The position numbers and the translations under genes were made by a program. From Lysobacterales bacterium (lineage in GTDB: Bacteria > Pseudomonadota > Gammaproteobacteria > Xanthomonadales > SZUA-36): a stretch of DNA of 64,000 nucleotides. The notes under the pieces are model-generated. The model was not told where the DNA came from and did no database searches. It saw nothing but the letters and a program-made list of their open reading frames with translations. Location of the stretch: positions 1 to 64,000 of the forward strand of contig JABDLD010000027.1 of NCBI GenBank assembly GCA_013001885.1, written 5' to 3'. Below are positions 10,684 to 19,549 of this stretch, one piece after another (the first letter of the stretch is position 1; the number at the start of each line of letters is the position of its first letter).

Positions 10684-10759
10684 CTTGTTAAGTAACCGCA
10701 GGAGCGGGTAATGACGGGTTGCCGATGACAGGCTGGCCCGCTGGCTTGGGAGAAGAGAG

Positions 10760-10873
10760 ATGAAAGTGCAGGCTTCAGTAAAAAAGATCTGCAGAAACTG
10801 CAAAATCGTCAGGCGCAAAGGTGTGCTTTACGTTATATGCACTGAGAAAAAGCACAAACAGAGACAAGGCTGA
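10760..10873 (+). CDS. rpmJ: 50S ribosomal protein L36 (zinc-binding type)
   Basis: A 37-residue L36 closes the spc operon. The frame begins [20 protein letters not shown]. Cysteines 11, 14 and 27 and histidine 32 form the zinc ribbon, so this is the zinc-containing (C+) paralogue. GGGAGAAGAGAG upstream is the ribosome binding site. Confidence 0.97.
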   Translation: MKVQASVKKICRNCKIVRRKGVLYVICTEKKHKQRQG

Positions 10874-10914
10874 CAAGTAACGGTGCCGGACTTTTAAGCA
10901 ATTAAATTCAGGCT

Positions 10915-10942
10915 TTTACCGACACTTTGGATTAGATATAAT
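10915..10942 (+). promoter_or_regulatory. Candidate promoter of the alpha (rpsM) operon
   Basis: A perfect TATAAT (10937-10942) is preceded at 16 bases by TTTACC (10915-10920), matching four of six positions of the -35 consensus. It lies in the 113-base gap between rpmJ and rpsM, the position of an alpha-operon promoter in E. coli. The start would leave a leader of roughly 38 bases before rpsM. Confidence 0.55.
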
Positions 10943-10986
10943 GTGCTGTTCACACAAGCGGCACAAAGCTGACAGGAGTTAAACAC

Positions 10987-11343
10987 ATGGCTCGTATTGC
11001 AGGAGTCAACATACCGGTTCAAAAGCACACCTGGGTGGGCTTGACCCACATCTATGGCATCGGAAAAACTCGTGCCTTCCAGATATGCAAGGCTGCCGGT
11101 GTCGCACCCGATACCAAGATCCGCGACCTGACTGAATCGGAGATCGAAAACATCCGTACACAGGTCGGTACCATCTCGGTTGAGGGCGACCTGCGCCGCG
11201 AAGTGGCCATGAACATCAAGCGTTTGATGGACCTCGGTTGTTACCGTGGCCTGCGGCATCGCCGCGGTCTGCCGGTGCGCGGTCAGCAAACTAAGACTAA
11301 CGCGCGCACCCGGAAAGGTCCGCGTCGTCCGATTAAGCGTTAA
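10987..11343 (+). CDS. rpsM: 30S ribosomal protein S13
   Basis: A 118-residue S13, which contacts both ribosomal subunits and P-site tRNA. It begins [20 protein letters not shown] and ends with the typical basic tail [19 protein letters not shown]. First gene of the alpha operon, with CAGGAG as ribosome binding site and its own candidate promoter upstream. Confidence 0.98.
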   Translation: MARIAGVNIPVQKHTWVGLTHIYGIGKTRAFQICKAAGVAPDTKIRDLTESEIENIRTQVGTISVEGDLRREVAMNIKRLMDLGCYRGLRHRRGLPVRGQQTKTNARTRKGPRRPIKR

Positions 11344-11357
11344 GAAGCGGGAAAGAT

Positions 11358-11741
11358 ATGGCTAAGCCTACCAAGAAAAAGAAGGTTAAAAAGACAGTTG
11401 TGGACGGAATCGCCCACGTACATGCCTCCTTCAACAATACGATTATCACGATTACCGACAGGCAGGGTAATGCTTTGTCCTGGGCCACTGCTGGCGGAGC
11501 CGGCTTTCGTGGCTCCAGAAAAAGCACGCCTTTTGCTGCTCAGGTTGCCGCTGAAACGGCCGGCCGTGCGGCGCTGGATTACGGTCTGAAAAATCTTGAC
11601 GTCCGCGTCAAGGGCCCGGGTCCCGGTCGTGAATCCTCCGTGCGTGCACTTCACGCAGTGGGATACAAGATTACCAACATTACTGACGTGACGCCGATTC
11701 CCCACAATGGGTGCCGGCCTCCCAAAAAACGTCGCGTCTGA
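11358..11741 (+). CDS. rpsK: 30S ribosomal protein S11
   Basis: A 127-residue S11, a platform protein near the mRNA exit. Family marks are [21 protein letters not shown] near residues 16-36 (read in pieces), [20 protein letters not shown], and the C-terminal [20 protein letters not shown]. The gap after rpsM is 14 bases. Confidence 0.98.
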   Translation: MAKPTKKKKVKKTVVDGIAHVHASFNNTIITITDRQGNALSWATAGGAGFRGSRKSTPFAAQVAAETAGRAALDYGLKNLDVRVKGPGPGRESSVRALHAVGYKITNITDVTPIPHNGCRPPKKRRV

Positions 11742-11755
11742 GCGGAGCATAAAGA

Positions 11756-12382
11756 ATGGCTAGATATATTGGACCAACCTGCAAACTGGCACGCCGGGAA
11801 GGCGTTGACCTGGAGCTGAAGAGCCCGGCACGTGGACTCGAGTCAAAGTGCAAGCTGAACCAGCCGCCGGGACAGCACGGCGCATCGCGTCGCGTTCGTT
11901 TGTCAGACTACGCCCTGCAGTTGCGCGAAAAGCAGAAAGTCCGCCGTATTTACGGCGTGCTGGAACGTCAGTTCCGCAACTACTACAAGGCCGCCGCTCA
12001 GCAGAAGGGCGCAACGGGTGAAAATCTGCTCCGGCTGCTGGAAAGCAGACTGGACAATGTCGTTTTCCGCATGGGATTCGCCGTGACGCGTGCGCAGGCT
12101 CGCCAGCTGGTTTCCCACAAAGCTATTTCGGTTAACGGGCAGGTGGTAAACATACCTTCTTACCAGATCAGGCCCGAAGACGTGGTAGCGATCCGTGAAA
12201 AGGCGAAAAATCAGCTGCGCGTCAAGGAAGCAGTCACGCTGAGCCAGGAAATGGATCTTGTTCCCGGCTGGGTTAACGTGGACTCCACGAAAATGGAAGG
12301 TGTTTTCAAGGCCTATCCGGATCGGGATGAGCTGTCTCCCGGTATCAACGAGAGCCTGATCGTGGAGCTCTACTCCAAGTAA
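11756..12382 (+). CDS. rpsD: 30S ribosomal protein S4
   Basis: A 208-residue S4, a primary 16S rRNA binder and, in E. coli, repressor of the alpha operon. It lacks the zinc-binding N-terminal cysteines seen in some species. The S4 RNA-binding domain around residues 96-155 has [20 protein letters not shown] and [20 protein letters not shown]. Length is as in E. coli (206). Confidence 0.98.
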   Translation: MARYIGPTCKLARREGVDLELKSPARGLESKCKLNQPPGQHGASRRVRLSDYALQLREKQKVRRIYGVLERQFRNYYKAAAQQKGATGENLLRLLESRLDNVVFRMGFAVTRAQARQLVSHKAISVNGQVVNIPSYQIRPEDVVAIREKAKNQLRVKEAVTLSQEMDLVPGWVNVDSTKMEGVFKAYPDRDELSPGINESLIVELYSK

Positions 12383-12415
12383 ATAGCTTGGAAAACACTT
12401 GAATTGAGTCTGTAT

Positions 12416-12435
12416 GCTGCGGTTTTGTCCGCAGC
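12416..12435 (+). other. Stem-loop between rpsD and rpoA
   Basis: Seven-base arms GCTGCGG (12416-12422) and CCGCAGC (12429-12435) enclose a TTTTGT loop in the 98-base spacer. No U-run follows, so it is not an obvious intrinsic terminator. It may be an RNA stability or processing element that adjusts RpoA relative to ribosomal proteins; that role is inference. Confidence 0.4.
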
Positions 12436-12480
12436 GTTCAGAAAGTTTTATCAGAATTAAAGTCAAAGAGGGCAATCCCT

Positions 12481-13467
12481 ATGATGGGTCTTATTGATCA
12501 AATGCTGAAGCCCAGTTCGGTGGGTGTTGACGAAGTCAACCCGAACCGCGCCCGAATTACACTGGAACCGCTGGAAAGAGGTTTTGGTCATACGCTGGGT
12601 AACGCGCTGCGTCGGGTGCTGCTTTCGTCCATCCCCGGCTGTGCCATCGTCGAAGTCGAGATGGACGGTGTATTGCATGAGTACACGGCTGTAGAGGGTT
12701 TGCAGGAAGACATTATCGAAGTGCTTCTCAACCTGAAAGGTATAGCGCTGACGATGCACGACCGTGAAGAAGCGGTGCTGACGCTGAGCAAGTCAGGCAG
12801 CGGCGCCGTCACCGCGGGTGACATTCAGATTGACCACACGATCGAACTGGTCAACCCTGATCACGTCATATGCAACCTGACCAAGGACGGCAGTATCAAT
12901 ATGCGTCTCAAGGTTTGCCGCGGGGTTGGCTATCAGCCTGCAACCCAACTGCAGATAGGCGAGCAGGAAAGCCGTCCCATCGGCCGCCTGCAGCTGGATG
13001 CATCCTTCTGCCCGGTCAGGAAAGTGGCTTATTCTGTTGATGCGGCCCGGGTCGAGCAGCGTACCAACCTGGATAAGCTGATCCTCGATATCGAAACGAA
13101 CGGTACCATGGACTGTGAAGCGGCTGTCAAACTCGCTGCGAACATCATGGCTGACCAATTGTCCGTCTTCGTCGACTTCAAGGCACGCCAGGCAGTTGAA
13201 GTTGAAGAGAAGGAACAGGAAATCGATCCGGTATTGTTGCGCCCGATTGACGACCTGGAACTTACCGTCAGGTCTGCCAACTGCCTCAAGGCGGAAAGCA
13301 TTCTGTACATAGGCGATCTCGTTCAGCGGACCGAGGTTGAATTGTTGAAAACGCCGAATCTCGGCAAGAAATCCCTGACGGAGATCAAGGACGTTTTGGC
13401 GTCGCATGACCTGTCACTGGGTATGAAATTGGAAAATTGGCCGCCTGAAAGCCTGGTTAGCGCCTGA
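12481..13467 (+). CDS. rpoA: DNA-directed RNA polymerase subunit alpha
   Basis: A 328-residue alpha subunit (E. coli 329). The N-terminal assembly domain has [20 protein letters not shown] near residues 29-48. The C-terminal domain, which binds UP elements and activators, is intact, with [21 protein letters not shown] and [20 protein letters not shown] near residues 249-300. It begins with tandem ATG codons at 12481; GAGGGCAA is upstream. Confidence 0.98.
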   Translation: MMGLIDQMLKPSSVGVDEVNPNRARITLEPLERGFGHTLGNALRRVLLSSIPGCAIVEVEMDGVLHEYTAVEGLQEDIIEVLLNLKGIALTMHDREEAVLTLSKSGSGAVTAGDIQIDHTIELVNPDHVICNLTKDGSINMRLKVCRGVGYQPATQLQIGEQESRPIGRLQLDASFCPVRKVAYSVDAARVEQRTNLDKLILDIETNGTMDCEAAVKLAANIMADQLSVFVDFKARQAVEVEEKEQEIDPVLLRPIDDLELTVRSANCLKAESILYIGDLVQRTEVELLKTPNLGKKSLTEIKDVLASHDLSLGMKLENWPPESLVSA

Positions 13468-13508
13468 GCCGATCGTCAAGCCAGATTAGATAGACAAAGG
13501 ACAAGACC

Positions 13509-13895
13509 ATGCGTCACCAGAAATCCGGAAGAAAACTGAACCGAACCAGTTCTCATCGAAAAGCCATGTTTCGCAACATGGCGTCATCGCTGATCGAACA
13601 CGAAATCATCAAGACTACGGTTCCGAAAGCCAAGGAGCTTCGGCGCGTTGCTGAGCCGCTGATTACGTTGGCTAAGGAAGACAGCGTCGCGCATCGTCGT
13701 AAAGCTTTCGATCGTTTGCGCAATCGTGAAGTAGTTACCAAGCTCTTTAATGAATTGGGGCCACGCTACGTCGATCGCCCGGGCGGCTATCTTCGCATCA
13801 TGAAATGCGGTTATCGGGCAGGCGATAATGCCCCCATGGCCTATGTAGAATTAGTGGATCGTCCGGTCGAAGAAGAGGTTCTTGAGGCCGAGTAA
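13509..13895 (+). CDS. rplQ: 50S ribosomal protein L17
   Basis: A 128-residue L17, last gene of the alpha operon. It begins [20 protein letters not shown], and the pattern [20 protein letters not shown] near residue 34 is diagnostic. An acidic tail (VEEEVLEAE) closes the protein. An intrinsic terminator follows 29 bases after the stop. Confidence 0.98.
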   Translation: MRHQKSGRKLNRTSSHRKAMFRNMASSLIEHEIIKTTVPKAKELRRVAEPLITLAKEDSVAHRRKAFDRLRNREVVTKLFNELGPRYVDRPGGYLRIMKCGYRAGDNAPMAYVELVDRPVEEEVLEAE

Positions 13896-13923
13896 GCACA
13901 GTGAAAGCGGTCTTCCGCTGTTC

Positions 13924-13954
13924 AAAAAAAAGCCCGGCATCGCCGGGCTTTTTT
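13924..13954 (+). terminator. Bidirectional intrinsic terminator after rplQ
   Basis: Perfect 8-base arms AGCCCGGC (13931-13938) and GCCGGGCT (13942-13949) with an ATC loop, preceded by seven A and followed by a run of T. It ends the ribosomal super-operon on the plus strand and, because of the A-run, can also end the small minus-strand gene at 14004-14123. Confidence 0.93.
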
Positions 13955-13960
13955 AATAGT

Positions 13961-13983
13961 CCTGCCCGCGCGTGGCGGGCAGG
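13961..13983. terminator. Second stem-loop in the rplQ / small-gene gap
   Basis: Nine-base perfect arms CCTGCCCGC (13961-13969) and GCGGGCAGG (13975-13983) with a five-base loop, just beyond the rplQ terminator. On the minus strand it lies 20 bases after the stop of the 39-residue gene, so tandem hairpins separate the convergent genes. There is no clean U-run on either side. Confidence 0.5.
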
Positions 13984-14003
13984 TTCTCCCCCGGCACAAA
14001 CAT

Positions 14004-14123
14004 TCAGCTTTGAGAAATAAGCGTCAATGACGCGATGGTAAGAAACAGTAACCATCCTGCAAAAGTCCAGCCTACGAGCATCGTCAAACCAGCCTTGAAT
14101 AAGTTTGTCATTGCATTTTTCAT
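14004..14123 (-). CDS. Small single-span membrane protein, 39 residues, unknown
   Basis: The frame starts at ATG 14121-14123 and stops at TGA 14004-14006. It encodes 39 residues: a short polar start (MKNAMTNLFKAG) and a hydrophobic stretch of roughly residues 13-36 with two tryptophans, consistent with one membrane helix. The site AAGGGGAAGAG lies just upstream of the start, and the gene is followed by two hairpins, one a strong terminator. I do not recognise a family. The signal plus terminator arrangement supports a real small gene, but similarity in other genomes is untested. Confidence 0.55.
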   Translation of the reverse strand: MKNAMTNLFKAGLTMLVGWTFAGWLLFLTIASLTLISQS

Positions 14124-14330
14124 CGCTCTTCCCCTTAGTCTTTCAAAGTAATAAATGCATTAATCAGGCCAAAACAGAAAGAGCAAAAAGAAAAGCGTTT
14201 AATTACATAGGGATAGGTAAGAAACTTAGTATCAGGAAATAACCAGTTTTCGGGCTGCTTGTGCCGAAAAATGTCATTTGGCAAACAAAATGCGTCTCCA
14301 GACCTCTGAGGGTTCGGGAGAACGGGCCGT
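14124..14330. other. Non-coding spacer between feoB and the small membrane gene
   Basis: About 207 AT-rich bases. On the minus strand it is the 3' side of feoB and the leader of the 39-residue gene. Weak arms TTTTCGG (14247-14253) and CCGAAAA (14264-14270) could form a hairpin but lack a U-run. No clear promoter or further open frame was seen. Confidence 0.4.
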
Positions 14331-16514
14331 CTAGAGCAGGCTGCCCAATTGATAGATTAGCAGGGCTCCCACGTAACCGATAATGGTCATGTAGGTCCAC
14401 GCAAACAGGGGCCAGCGCCAGCTGTTGGTTTCACGCCTGATCGTGGCAATTGTCGCTGCACATTGCAGGCACCAGGCATAGAAAAGCAGTAATCCAAGCA
14501 CCATCGGCACGGTGAAAATCGGGCGTCCGTCCGGCCAGGTGGCGGAGCGGAGCTTGCCTGCGAGGCTGGCCTCCTCGGCATCTTCCCCAACGGCATAGAT
14601 GGTGCCCATCACGGCCACCACCACCTCACGTGCTGGAAAACCCGCGATCACGGCGGCAGAAACACGCCAGTCCCAACCCAGTGGTGTAAAGACCGGCTCA
14701 ATGGATTTTCCGGCGCGGCCGAGATAGCTCTGCTCCAGCTGATCAGCGGCTGCCTTGTTTTCCAGCTCACGTATCTCTACTGCCAACTGATCGCCGGTGT
14801 AGGAGGACTCTGCCTGCTGAATAGCCGCCTGGAGGGTTGAATCTACTTCAGCCGAGCGCGGAAAGTAGGCCAGGCCCCAGACAATGATTGCCACTAAAAA
14901 TATGACGGTGCCGGCACGCTTGAGGAATACACGGGCCCGCTCCAGGAGCTTTATAAGGACGGTCTGCAGATTGGGCCACCTGAACTCCGGCAGGGCAAGC
15001 GCAAAATGAGGCTTGGGCCCGCGTAATGCGGACCGTTTGAGCAACCAGGCCGTCACCAGACCCCCGGCTATACCCAACAGGTACAGGCCCAGTAACACGA
15101 GTCCCTGCAGGTTGAACCAGCCCACCGACGTATCGGGAACAAACGCGGCAATCAGCAGCGCGTATACAGGCAGGCGGGCGGAGCAGGTCATGAAAGGCGC
15201 CGCCAGAATGGTGGCGATGCGGTCGCGCCGGTCGGGGATTACGCGCGTCGCCATGATGGCCGGCACCGCACAGGCAAAGCTCGACAGCATCGGTATCACG
15301 GACTGTCCGGACAGTCCGACGGTGCGCATGATCCGGTCCATTAAAAAGGCAGCCCGCGCGAGAAAGCCCGAGTCTTCAAGAACAATAATGAAAAGAAACA
15401 GGATGAGTATTTGCGGCAGGAAAACGATCACGCTGCCTACTCCTGCGATAACGCCGTCCGTTATGAAACTCGAAAGCGCTCCCGCTGGTAACAAGGACCC
15501 CGCCTGCTCAGCGAGCCACGTGGCCCCCTGGTCAATGCCTTCCATCATTGGCGTCGCCCAGGAAAACACGGCTTGAAAAACCAACGCCATGACTGCGAAG
15601 AACATCAGCGTAGCCGGCCATGGCCGGTTCATCCAACGGAGGCCCCGTGCTCCGAACCTCTCGATCAGTGGCGCCCGGTGCTGGGACTCCCTGAGCACGT
15701 TGTGGACCCAGCGGTAACGATGGCGGGCTTCGCAGGCTTGGGGCGGTTCATCGCCAAACAGTTTTTCGCGAATTTCCTCCACCGGCCCGGCGCCCAGTTG
15801 CTGGTCAAGGGTTTCGGCCTGCTGGCTCTCCGGGTGCAGCAAGGCCTGGATCATGTCGATCCTGGTCAGGGTGTTAGCGGCGTGGTTGACCAGGCTGTCG
15901 GCGGTGCTGCTGAGTTCAGGCCACGACTCGGGAATGGAAGGGGCAGGGGCGTCGCTGATGGACTCCAGTGCTTCTTTCAGCGTATCCAGTCCCCGGCCCG
16001 TGGTTGCCACGACCGGATAGATGGGAATTCCGCCGAGATGCCTCTGCAGGACTTCGATCGAAATATCAATTCCGGCAGACGTGGCCACGTCCGTCATCGT
16101 CATCGCTACGACCATTGGTAGCTCCATTTCCATCAACTGCTGGAGCAGGTACAGGCCCTGGTAAAGGTGCGTAGCGTCGAGAACGATCAGTAAACCATCC
16201 GGCTGGCGCGTGCCTGCTATGCGTCCCAGCAGTAAATCAACAGCAATCCGTTCGTCGGCGGAAAAGCCTCCCAGGCAGTAAATTCCGGGCAGGTCGACCA
16301 GCTCCAGGGCGCTTTCAGACAGTTGCAGGATACCGGAGTGTTTCTCCACGGTGACCCCGGGATAGTTTCCCGTTGTCTGACGCAAGCCCGTCAAACGGTT
16401 GAACAGGGTGCTTTTACCGGAGTTGGGGTTGCCGATGACGGCAATGGACGCCGTTGGGCGACGCCGGATTTTTATTTTGTCGACCGGAACGTAGGCCGTT
16501 TGTGTTTCAGACAT
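14331..16514 (-). CDS. feoB: Ferrous iron transporter FeoB
   Basis: A 727-residue FeoB, the inner-membrane Fe(II) importer with an N-terminal G-protein domain. G1 is GNPNSGKST (residues 28-36) and G3 is DLPG (74-77). The usual G4 N-x-x-D is replaced by TMTD (139-142), and the G5 region reads VATTGRG. The membrane part includes the conserved SFACAVPAIMATR and, near the end, LQCAATIATIRRET. Start ATG 16514 overlaps the feoA stop by eight bases; the open frame continues to 16610 but that part overlaps feoA. No feoC gene follows. Confidence 0.96.
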   Translation of the reverse strand: MSETQTAYVPVDKIKIRRRPTASIAVIGNPNSGKSTLFNRLTGLRQTTGNYPGVTVEKHSGILQLSESALELVDLPGIYCLGGFSADERIAVDLLLGRIAGTRQPDGLLIVLDATHLYQGLYLLQQLMEMELPMVVAMTMTDVATSAGIDISIEVLQRHLGGIPIYPVVATTGRGLDTLKEALESISDAPAPSIPESWPELSSTADSLVNHAANTLTRIDMIQALLHPESQQAETLDQQLGAGPVEEIREKLFGDEPPQACEARHRYRWVHNVLRESQHRAPLIERFGARGLRWMNRPWPATLMFFAVMALVFQAVFSWATPMMEGIDQGATWLAEQAGSLLPAGALSSFITDGVIAGVGSVIVFLPQILILFLFIIVLEDSGFLARAAFLMDRIMRTVGLSGQSVIPMLSSFACAVPAIMATRVIPDRRDRIATILAAPFMTCSARLPVYALLIAAFVPDTSVGWFNLQGLVLLGLYLLGIAGGLVTAWLLKRSALRGPKPHFALALPEFRWPNLQTVLIKLLERARVFLKRAGTVIFLVAIIVWGLAYFPRSAEVDSTLQAAIQQAESSYTGDQLAVEIRELENKAAADQLEQSYLGRAGKSIEPVFTPLGWDWRVSAAVIAGFPAREVVVAVMGTIYAVGEDAEEASLAGKLRSATWPDGRPIFTVPMVLGLLLFYAWCLQCAATIATIRRETNSWRWPLFAWTYMTIIGYVGALLIYQLGSLL

Positions 16515-16743
16515 TCGTGCTGATCGGAGAAATCCGGAATGAGCCCGCTTGTTGCCGGCGAACGGAAATAGCCGTGCCGTGAACTGAAACCTCCATTGGG
16601 TCGCCGCCAATGGCCGAGTTTTCGTATTGGACTTCGACCCCCTCGATCAGCCCAAGCACCATCAGGCGAACCACGCCGGGCTGGCGGGCATCAACTGCTT
16701 CAATCCGTGCCGACTGGCCGGGGTTCAATTCTTTGAGTGTCAT
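16507..16743 (-). CDS. feoA: Ferrous iron transport protein FeoA
   Basis: A 78-residue SH3-like cytosolic protein that supports FeoB. It begins MTLKELNPGQSARIEAV and has the family pattern VVRLMVLGLIEGVEVQYENSA (in pieces) with the late AISVRRQQAGSFRIS. I chose ATG 16743 because the frame upstream of it contains a Fur-box-like site and has no family resemblance. It overlaps feoB by eight bases. Confidence 0.94.
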   Translation of the reverse strand: MTLKELNPGQSARIEAVDARQPGVVRLMVLGLIEGVEVQYENSAIGGDPMEVSVHGTAISVRRQQAGSFRISPISTNV

Positions 16744-16759
16744 AGTCTTGCGGTCTAAT

Positions 16760-16789
16760 TGAGAATGATTTTCATTTAGATGAATTTTA
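16760..16789 (-). promoter_or_regulatory. Fur-box-like operator and promoter of feoAB
   Basis: Bases 16761-16778 read GAGAATGATTTTCATTTA, an inverted repeat close to the GATAATGATAATCATTATC Fur consensus (13 of 19 in the plus orientation). A -10-like TAAAAT on the minus strand (16784-16789) sits just upstream, so the site would cover the transcription start, with feoA starting 17 bases downstream. This fits iron-dependent repression by Fur. The -35 is weak. Confidence 0.7.
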
Positions 16790-16836
16790 GAGGAAAACAA
16801 GGCGTCCGTATATAGACACAGATCAAGAAAACCTTT

Positions 16837-18048
16837 TTAAATCCACTTGCCGTTTTTCAGGACTTTGAGACAGGCATTGGGTACGAAGTGGTACAGCCAG
16901 TGATTCAGCGAGGGCGCGTCGATTAACGCAAGGTCGGCGCGGAATCCGGGTAACAGGGAACCAATCCGGTCATCTGCACAAACTGCGCGGGCAGCGACTG
17001 TCGTCACGCCGTTCAGGACCTCCTCTGGAGTCATTCGCTGATGGATGCAGGCAAGCGTCATCGCCAAAGGCAGATGAAAACTGGGCGCGGAGCCCGGGTT
17101 GAAATCCGTCGCGACGGCAACCGGAACACCGGCTGATATCAGCTTTCTGGCGGGAATGTATGCCTCGTCCAGATAGCAGGAAGCCAACGGCAGGCTCACC
17201 GCGACGGTCCCGCTTTGGGCGAGCGCTTCGATGCCTTCGTCGCTGATGTATTCCAGGTGTTCTGCGGACACAGCCCGCAATTCTGCAGCAAGCTCAGCAC
17301 CGCCGCCGGTAGATAACTGGTCAGCGTGTATCTTTATTCCTAGTCCGTGTGACGCTGCGCAGGACAGGATCCTGCGCGCCTCGCTGCCGGTGAAAGCGCC
17401 GTCTTCGATGAACGCATCACAGAACAAAGCCAGATTTTCCCTGGCGATCATGGGTATGAGTTCATTGCACAGAAGGTCGATGTAGCGATCCCGGGAGCCG
17501 GTATGTTCCTTTGGCACAACATGGGCGCCCAGGAACGTAGGTATCAGGTCCACCACATGAGCCTGGTTCAGTTGCCGGTAGACTTCCAGCTGCTTGAGCT
17601 CATTCGCGAGATCCAGACCGTATCCGCTCTTGCACTCAACGGTCGTGATACCCAGTTCAAGCATGCGGTCGAGGATCGTGGCGGCTTTGCGCCGAAGTTG
17701 ACCCAGGCTGGCCGCCCTGGTCGCCGTGACTGTGCTGTTAATTCCACCGCCCGCCTCAGCGATCTCCTGGTAGGTGGCTCCCGCGATCCGCAGAGCAAAT
17801 TCATCGCCCCTCCACCCGCCGAAACATAGGTGTGTATGGCAGTCGATCAGGCCGGGAATAACGAGGCGCTGCTCGCAATCAATCGAAGGTTCATTCCTGA
17901 ACTCGGGCGGCAGGTCAGGTGCATGGCCCACCCAGCGAATAATGTCCTCTTCCCAGGCAATGGCGGCGTTGGCGATCAAACCGGCGTCATTCTGCGGGTT
18001 GCCGCGAGGGCAGGTGGCAAGTTGCGCAATGTTATGCAGTACCGGCAT
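16837..18048 (-). CDS. hutI: Imidazolonepropionase
   Basis: A 403-residue cytosolic amidohydrolase that opens imidazolone-propionate to formiminoglutamate, third step of histidine breakdown. The metal motif is IDCHTHLCFGG with His71 and His73; later conserved parts are VECKSGYGLDL, KIHADQLSTGGGAELAAEL and VAVATDFNPGSAPS. I chose ATG 18048, which overlaps the hutH stop (TGATG); the open frame upstream lies within hutH. It is the last gene of hutUHI. Confidence 0.96.
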   Translation of the reverse strand: MPVLHNIAQLATCPRGNPQNDAGLIANAAIAWEEDIIRWVGHAPDLPPEFRNEPSIDCEQRLVIPGLIDCHTHLCFGGWRGDEFALRIAGATYQEIAEAGGGINSTVTATRAASLGQLRRKAATILDRMLELGITTVECKSGYGLDLANELKQLEVYRQLNQAHVVDLIPTFLGAHVVPKEHTGSRDRYIDLLCNELIPMIARENLALFCDAFIEDGAFTGSEARRILSCAASHGLGIKIHADQLSTGGGAELAAELRAVSAEHLEYISDEGIEALAQSGTVAVSLPLASCYLDEAYIPARKLISAGVPVAVATDFNPGSAPSFHLPLAMTLACIHQRMTPEEVLNGVTTVAARAVCADDRIGSLLPGFRADLALIDAPSLNHWLYHFVPNACLKVLKNGKWI

Positions 18049-19544
18049 CAGGCAATCGCGCCGATCCGGGACTCTACTGCCGAGGCCAGGTCGCCGTCGC
18101 GAAGAATACTCGCGCACAGATCCAGGTCGTTTCTCACTTCGTAGTCTTTCTGGGCATGTACGATCTGCCGGCGCAGCATTTCATGCGCGAGGTGCACGCC
18201 CCGGCCCGGCTTGAGGGGCGATCTGAAGTCAAGGGCCTGTGAAGCACACAGCAGTTCAACGGCCAGTACCCTTTCCACGTTCCTCATTACTGATAATAGC
18301 TTCAAGGCGCTGATTGAGCCCATGCTGACGTGGTCCTCTTGCCCCAGACTGGTAGGAATGGAGTCCACGCTGGCTGGGTGGCACAGCACCTTGTTTTCTG
18401 AAACCAGCGCCGCTGCCGTGTACTGCGGGATCATGAATCCGGAATTGACGCCGGTGTCCTTCATCAGCAGTTTGGGTAATCCGTCATGGCCCTCGAGCAA
18501 AAGGTAGGTTCGACGCTCTGAAATACTGCCAAGCTCAGCCAGCGCAATAGCAGCAAAGTCCATGGCCAGGGCAAGCGGTTGGCCGTGGAAATTGCCGCCG
18601 GAAATGATGTCGCCGTTATCGAATACCAGGGGATTGTCCGTGACTGAATTCAGCTCGATTTCAATGCTGTTGCGCGCGAAATCCAGGGCGTCCCGGCTGG
18701 CGCCGTGTACCTGCGGCACGCAACGCAGGCAATAAGGATCCTGCACCCGGCCGCAATCACGGTGGGAATCCATGATCTCGCTGTGATCCAGCAGTTTGCG
18801 GATATTGCCGGCAACCGCGGTTTGCCCCGCGTGGGGCCTTATCTCATGAATCCTCGAGTCAAACGGAGCGGCGCTCCCTTGCAGTGCCTCGAGACTCATC
18901 GCGGCAAGGATATCGGCCTCTTTTTGCAGAATCAGCGCCCGCTCCAGCACAAACGCACCGTAGGCGGACATCAACTGGGTCCCGTTGATCAGAGCCAGTC
19001 CGTCTTTGGCTTGTAGTTGAATAGGCTCGATGCCCAGCAGGCCCAGGGCGGCGGCGGCATCCTTCTTGCCGGATTGCGTTTCGTTCCACACCTCGCCAAG
19101 GCCGAGCAGGGGCAGGCACAGGTGTGCCAGCGGGGCCAGGTCGCCCGAAGCCCCGACACTGCCGCGGCTGGGCACCCAGGGTGTGAGTCCGAGGTGCTCA
19201 AAGGTCAGCAACTGGTCAAAGGTTGTCCTGGATATCCCGGAATGACCCAGTCCAAGCGCATGAATTTTCAGTTGCAACATCAGGCGCGTAATTTCGGCAG
19301 GCACCGGGTCACCCACGCCACAGGCGTGGCTGAGTAGGATGTTCTGCTGCAATTCGGCAAGCTGCTCGTCATCGATTCGCTTGTTTGCCAGGACGCCAAA
19401 TCCGGTGTTGATGCCGTAGTGGGCCTTGCCGTCATGCAATGCGCGTTTTACGATTTCCCTGCTGCGGTCGAGGGCTTTGTGTTCCGACCTCAGCGCAGTC
19501 ATGCTGGCTTCCAGATCGCTGTAGAGTGTCGCTACGCGGATCAT
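18048..19544 (-). CDS. hutH: Histidine ammonia-lyase
   Basis: A 498-residue lyase that converts histidine to urocanate. Ala132-Ser133-Gly134 in GSVGASGDLAPLAH would cyclise to the MIO cofactor. YGINTGFG (43-50), the NGTQ motif and the C-terminal QEDHVSMGS are family marks. The start lies 5 bases after the hutU stop and the stop overlaps hutI, so the three are one operon. Histidine rather than tyrosine lyase is inferred from the operon. Confidence 0.96.
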   Translation of the reverse strand: MIRVATLYSDLEASMTALRSEHKALDRSREIVKRALHDGKAHYGINTGFGVLANKRIDDEQLAELQQNILLSHACGVGDPVPAEITRLMLQLKIHALGLGHSGISRTTFDQLLTFEHLGLTPWVPSRGSVGASGDLAPLAHLCLPLLGLGEVWNETQSGKKDAAAALGLLGIEPIQLQAKDGLALINGTQLMSAYGAFVLERALILQKEADILAAMSLEALQGSAAPFDSRIHEIRPHAGQTAVAGNIRKLLDHSEIMDSHRDCGRVQDPYCLRCVPQVHGASRDALDFARNSIEIELNSVTDNPLVFDNGDIISGGNFHGQPLALAMDFAAIALAELGSISERRTYLLLEGHDGLPKLLMKDTGVNSGFMIPQYTAAALVSENKVLCHPASVDSIPTSLGQEDHVSMGSISALKLLSVMRNVERVLAVELLCASQALDFRSPLKPGRGVHLAHEMLRRQIVHAQKDYEVRNDLDLCASILRDGDLASAVESRIGAIA

Positions 19545-19549
19545 GGATT

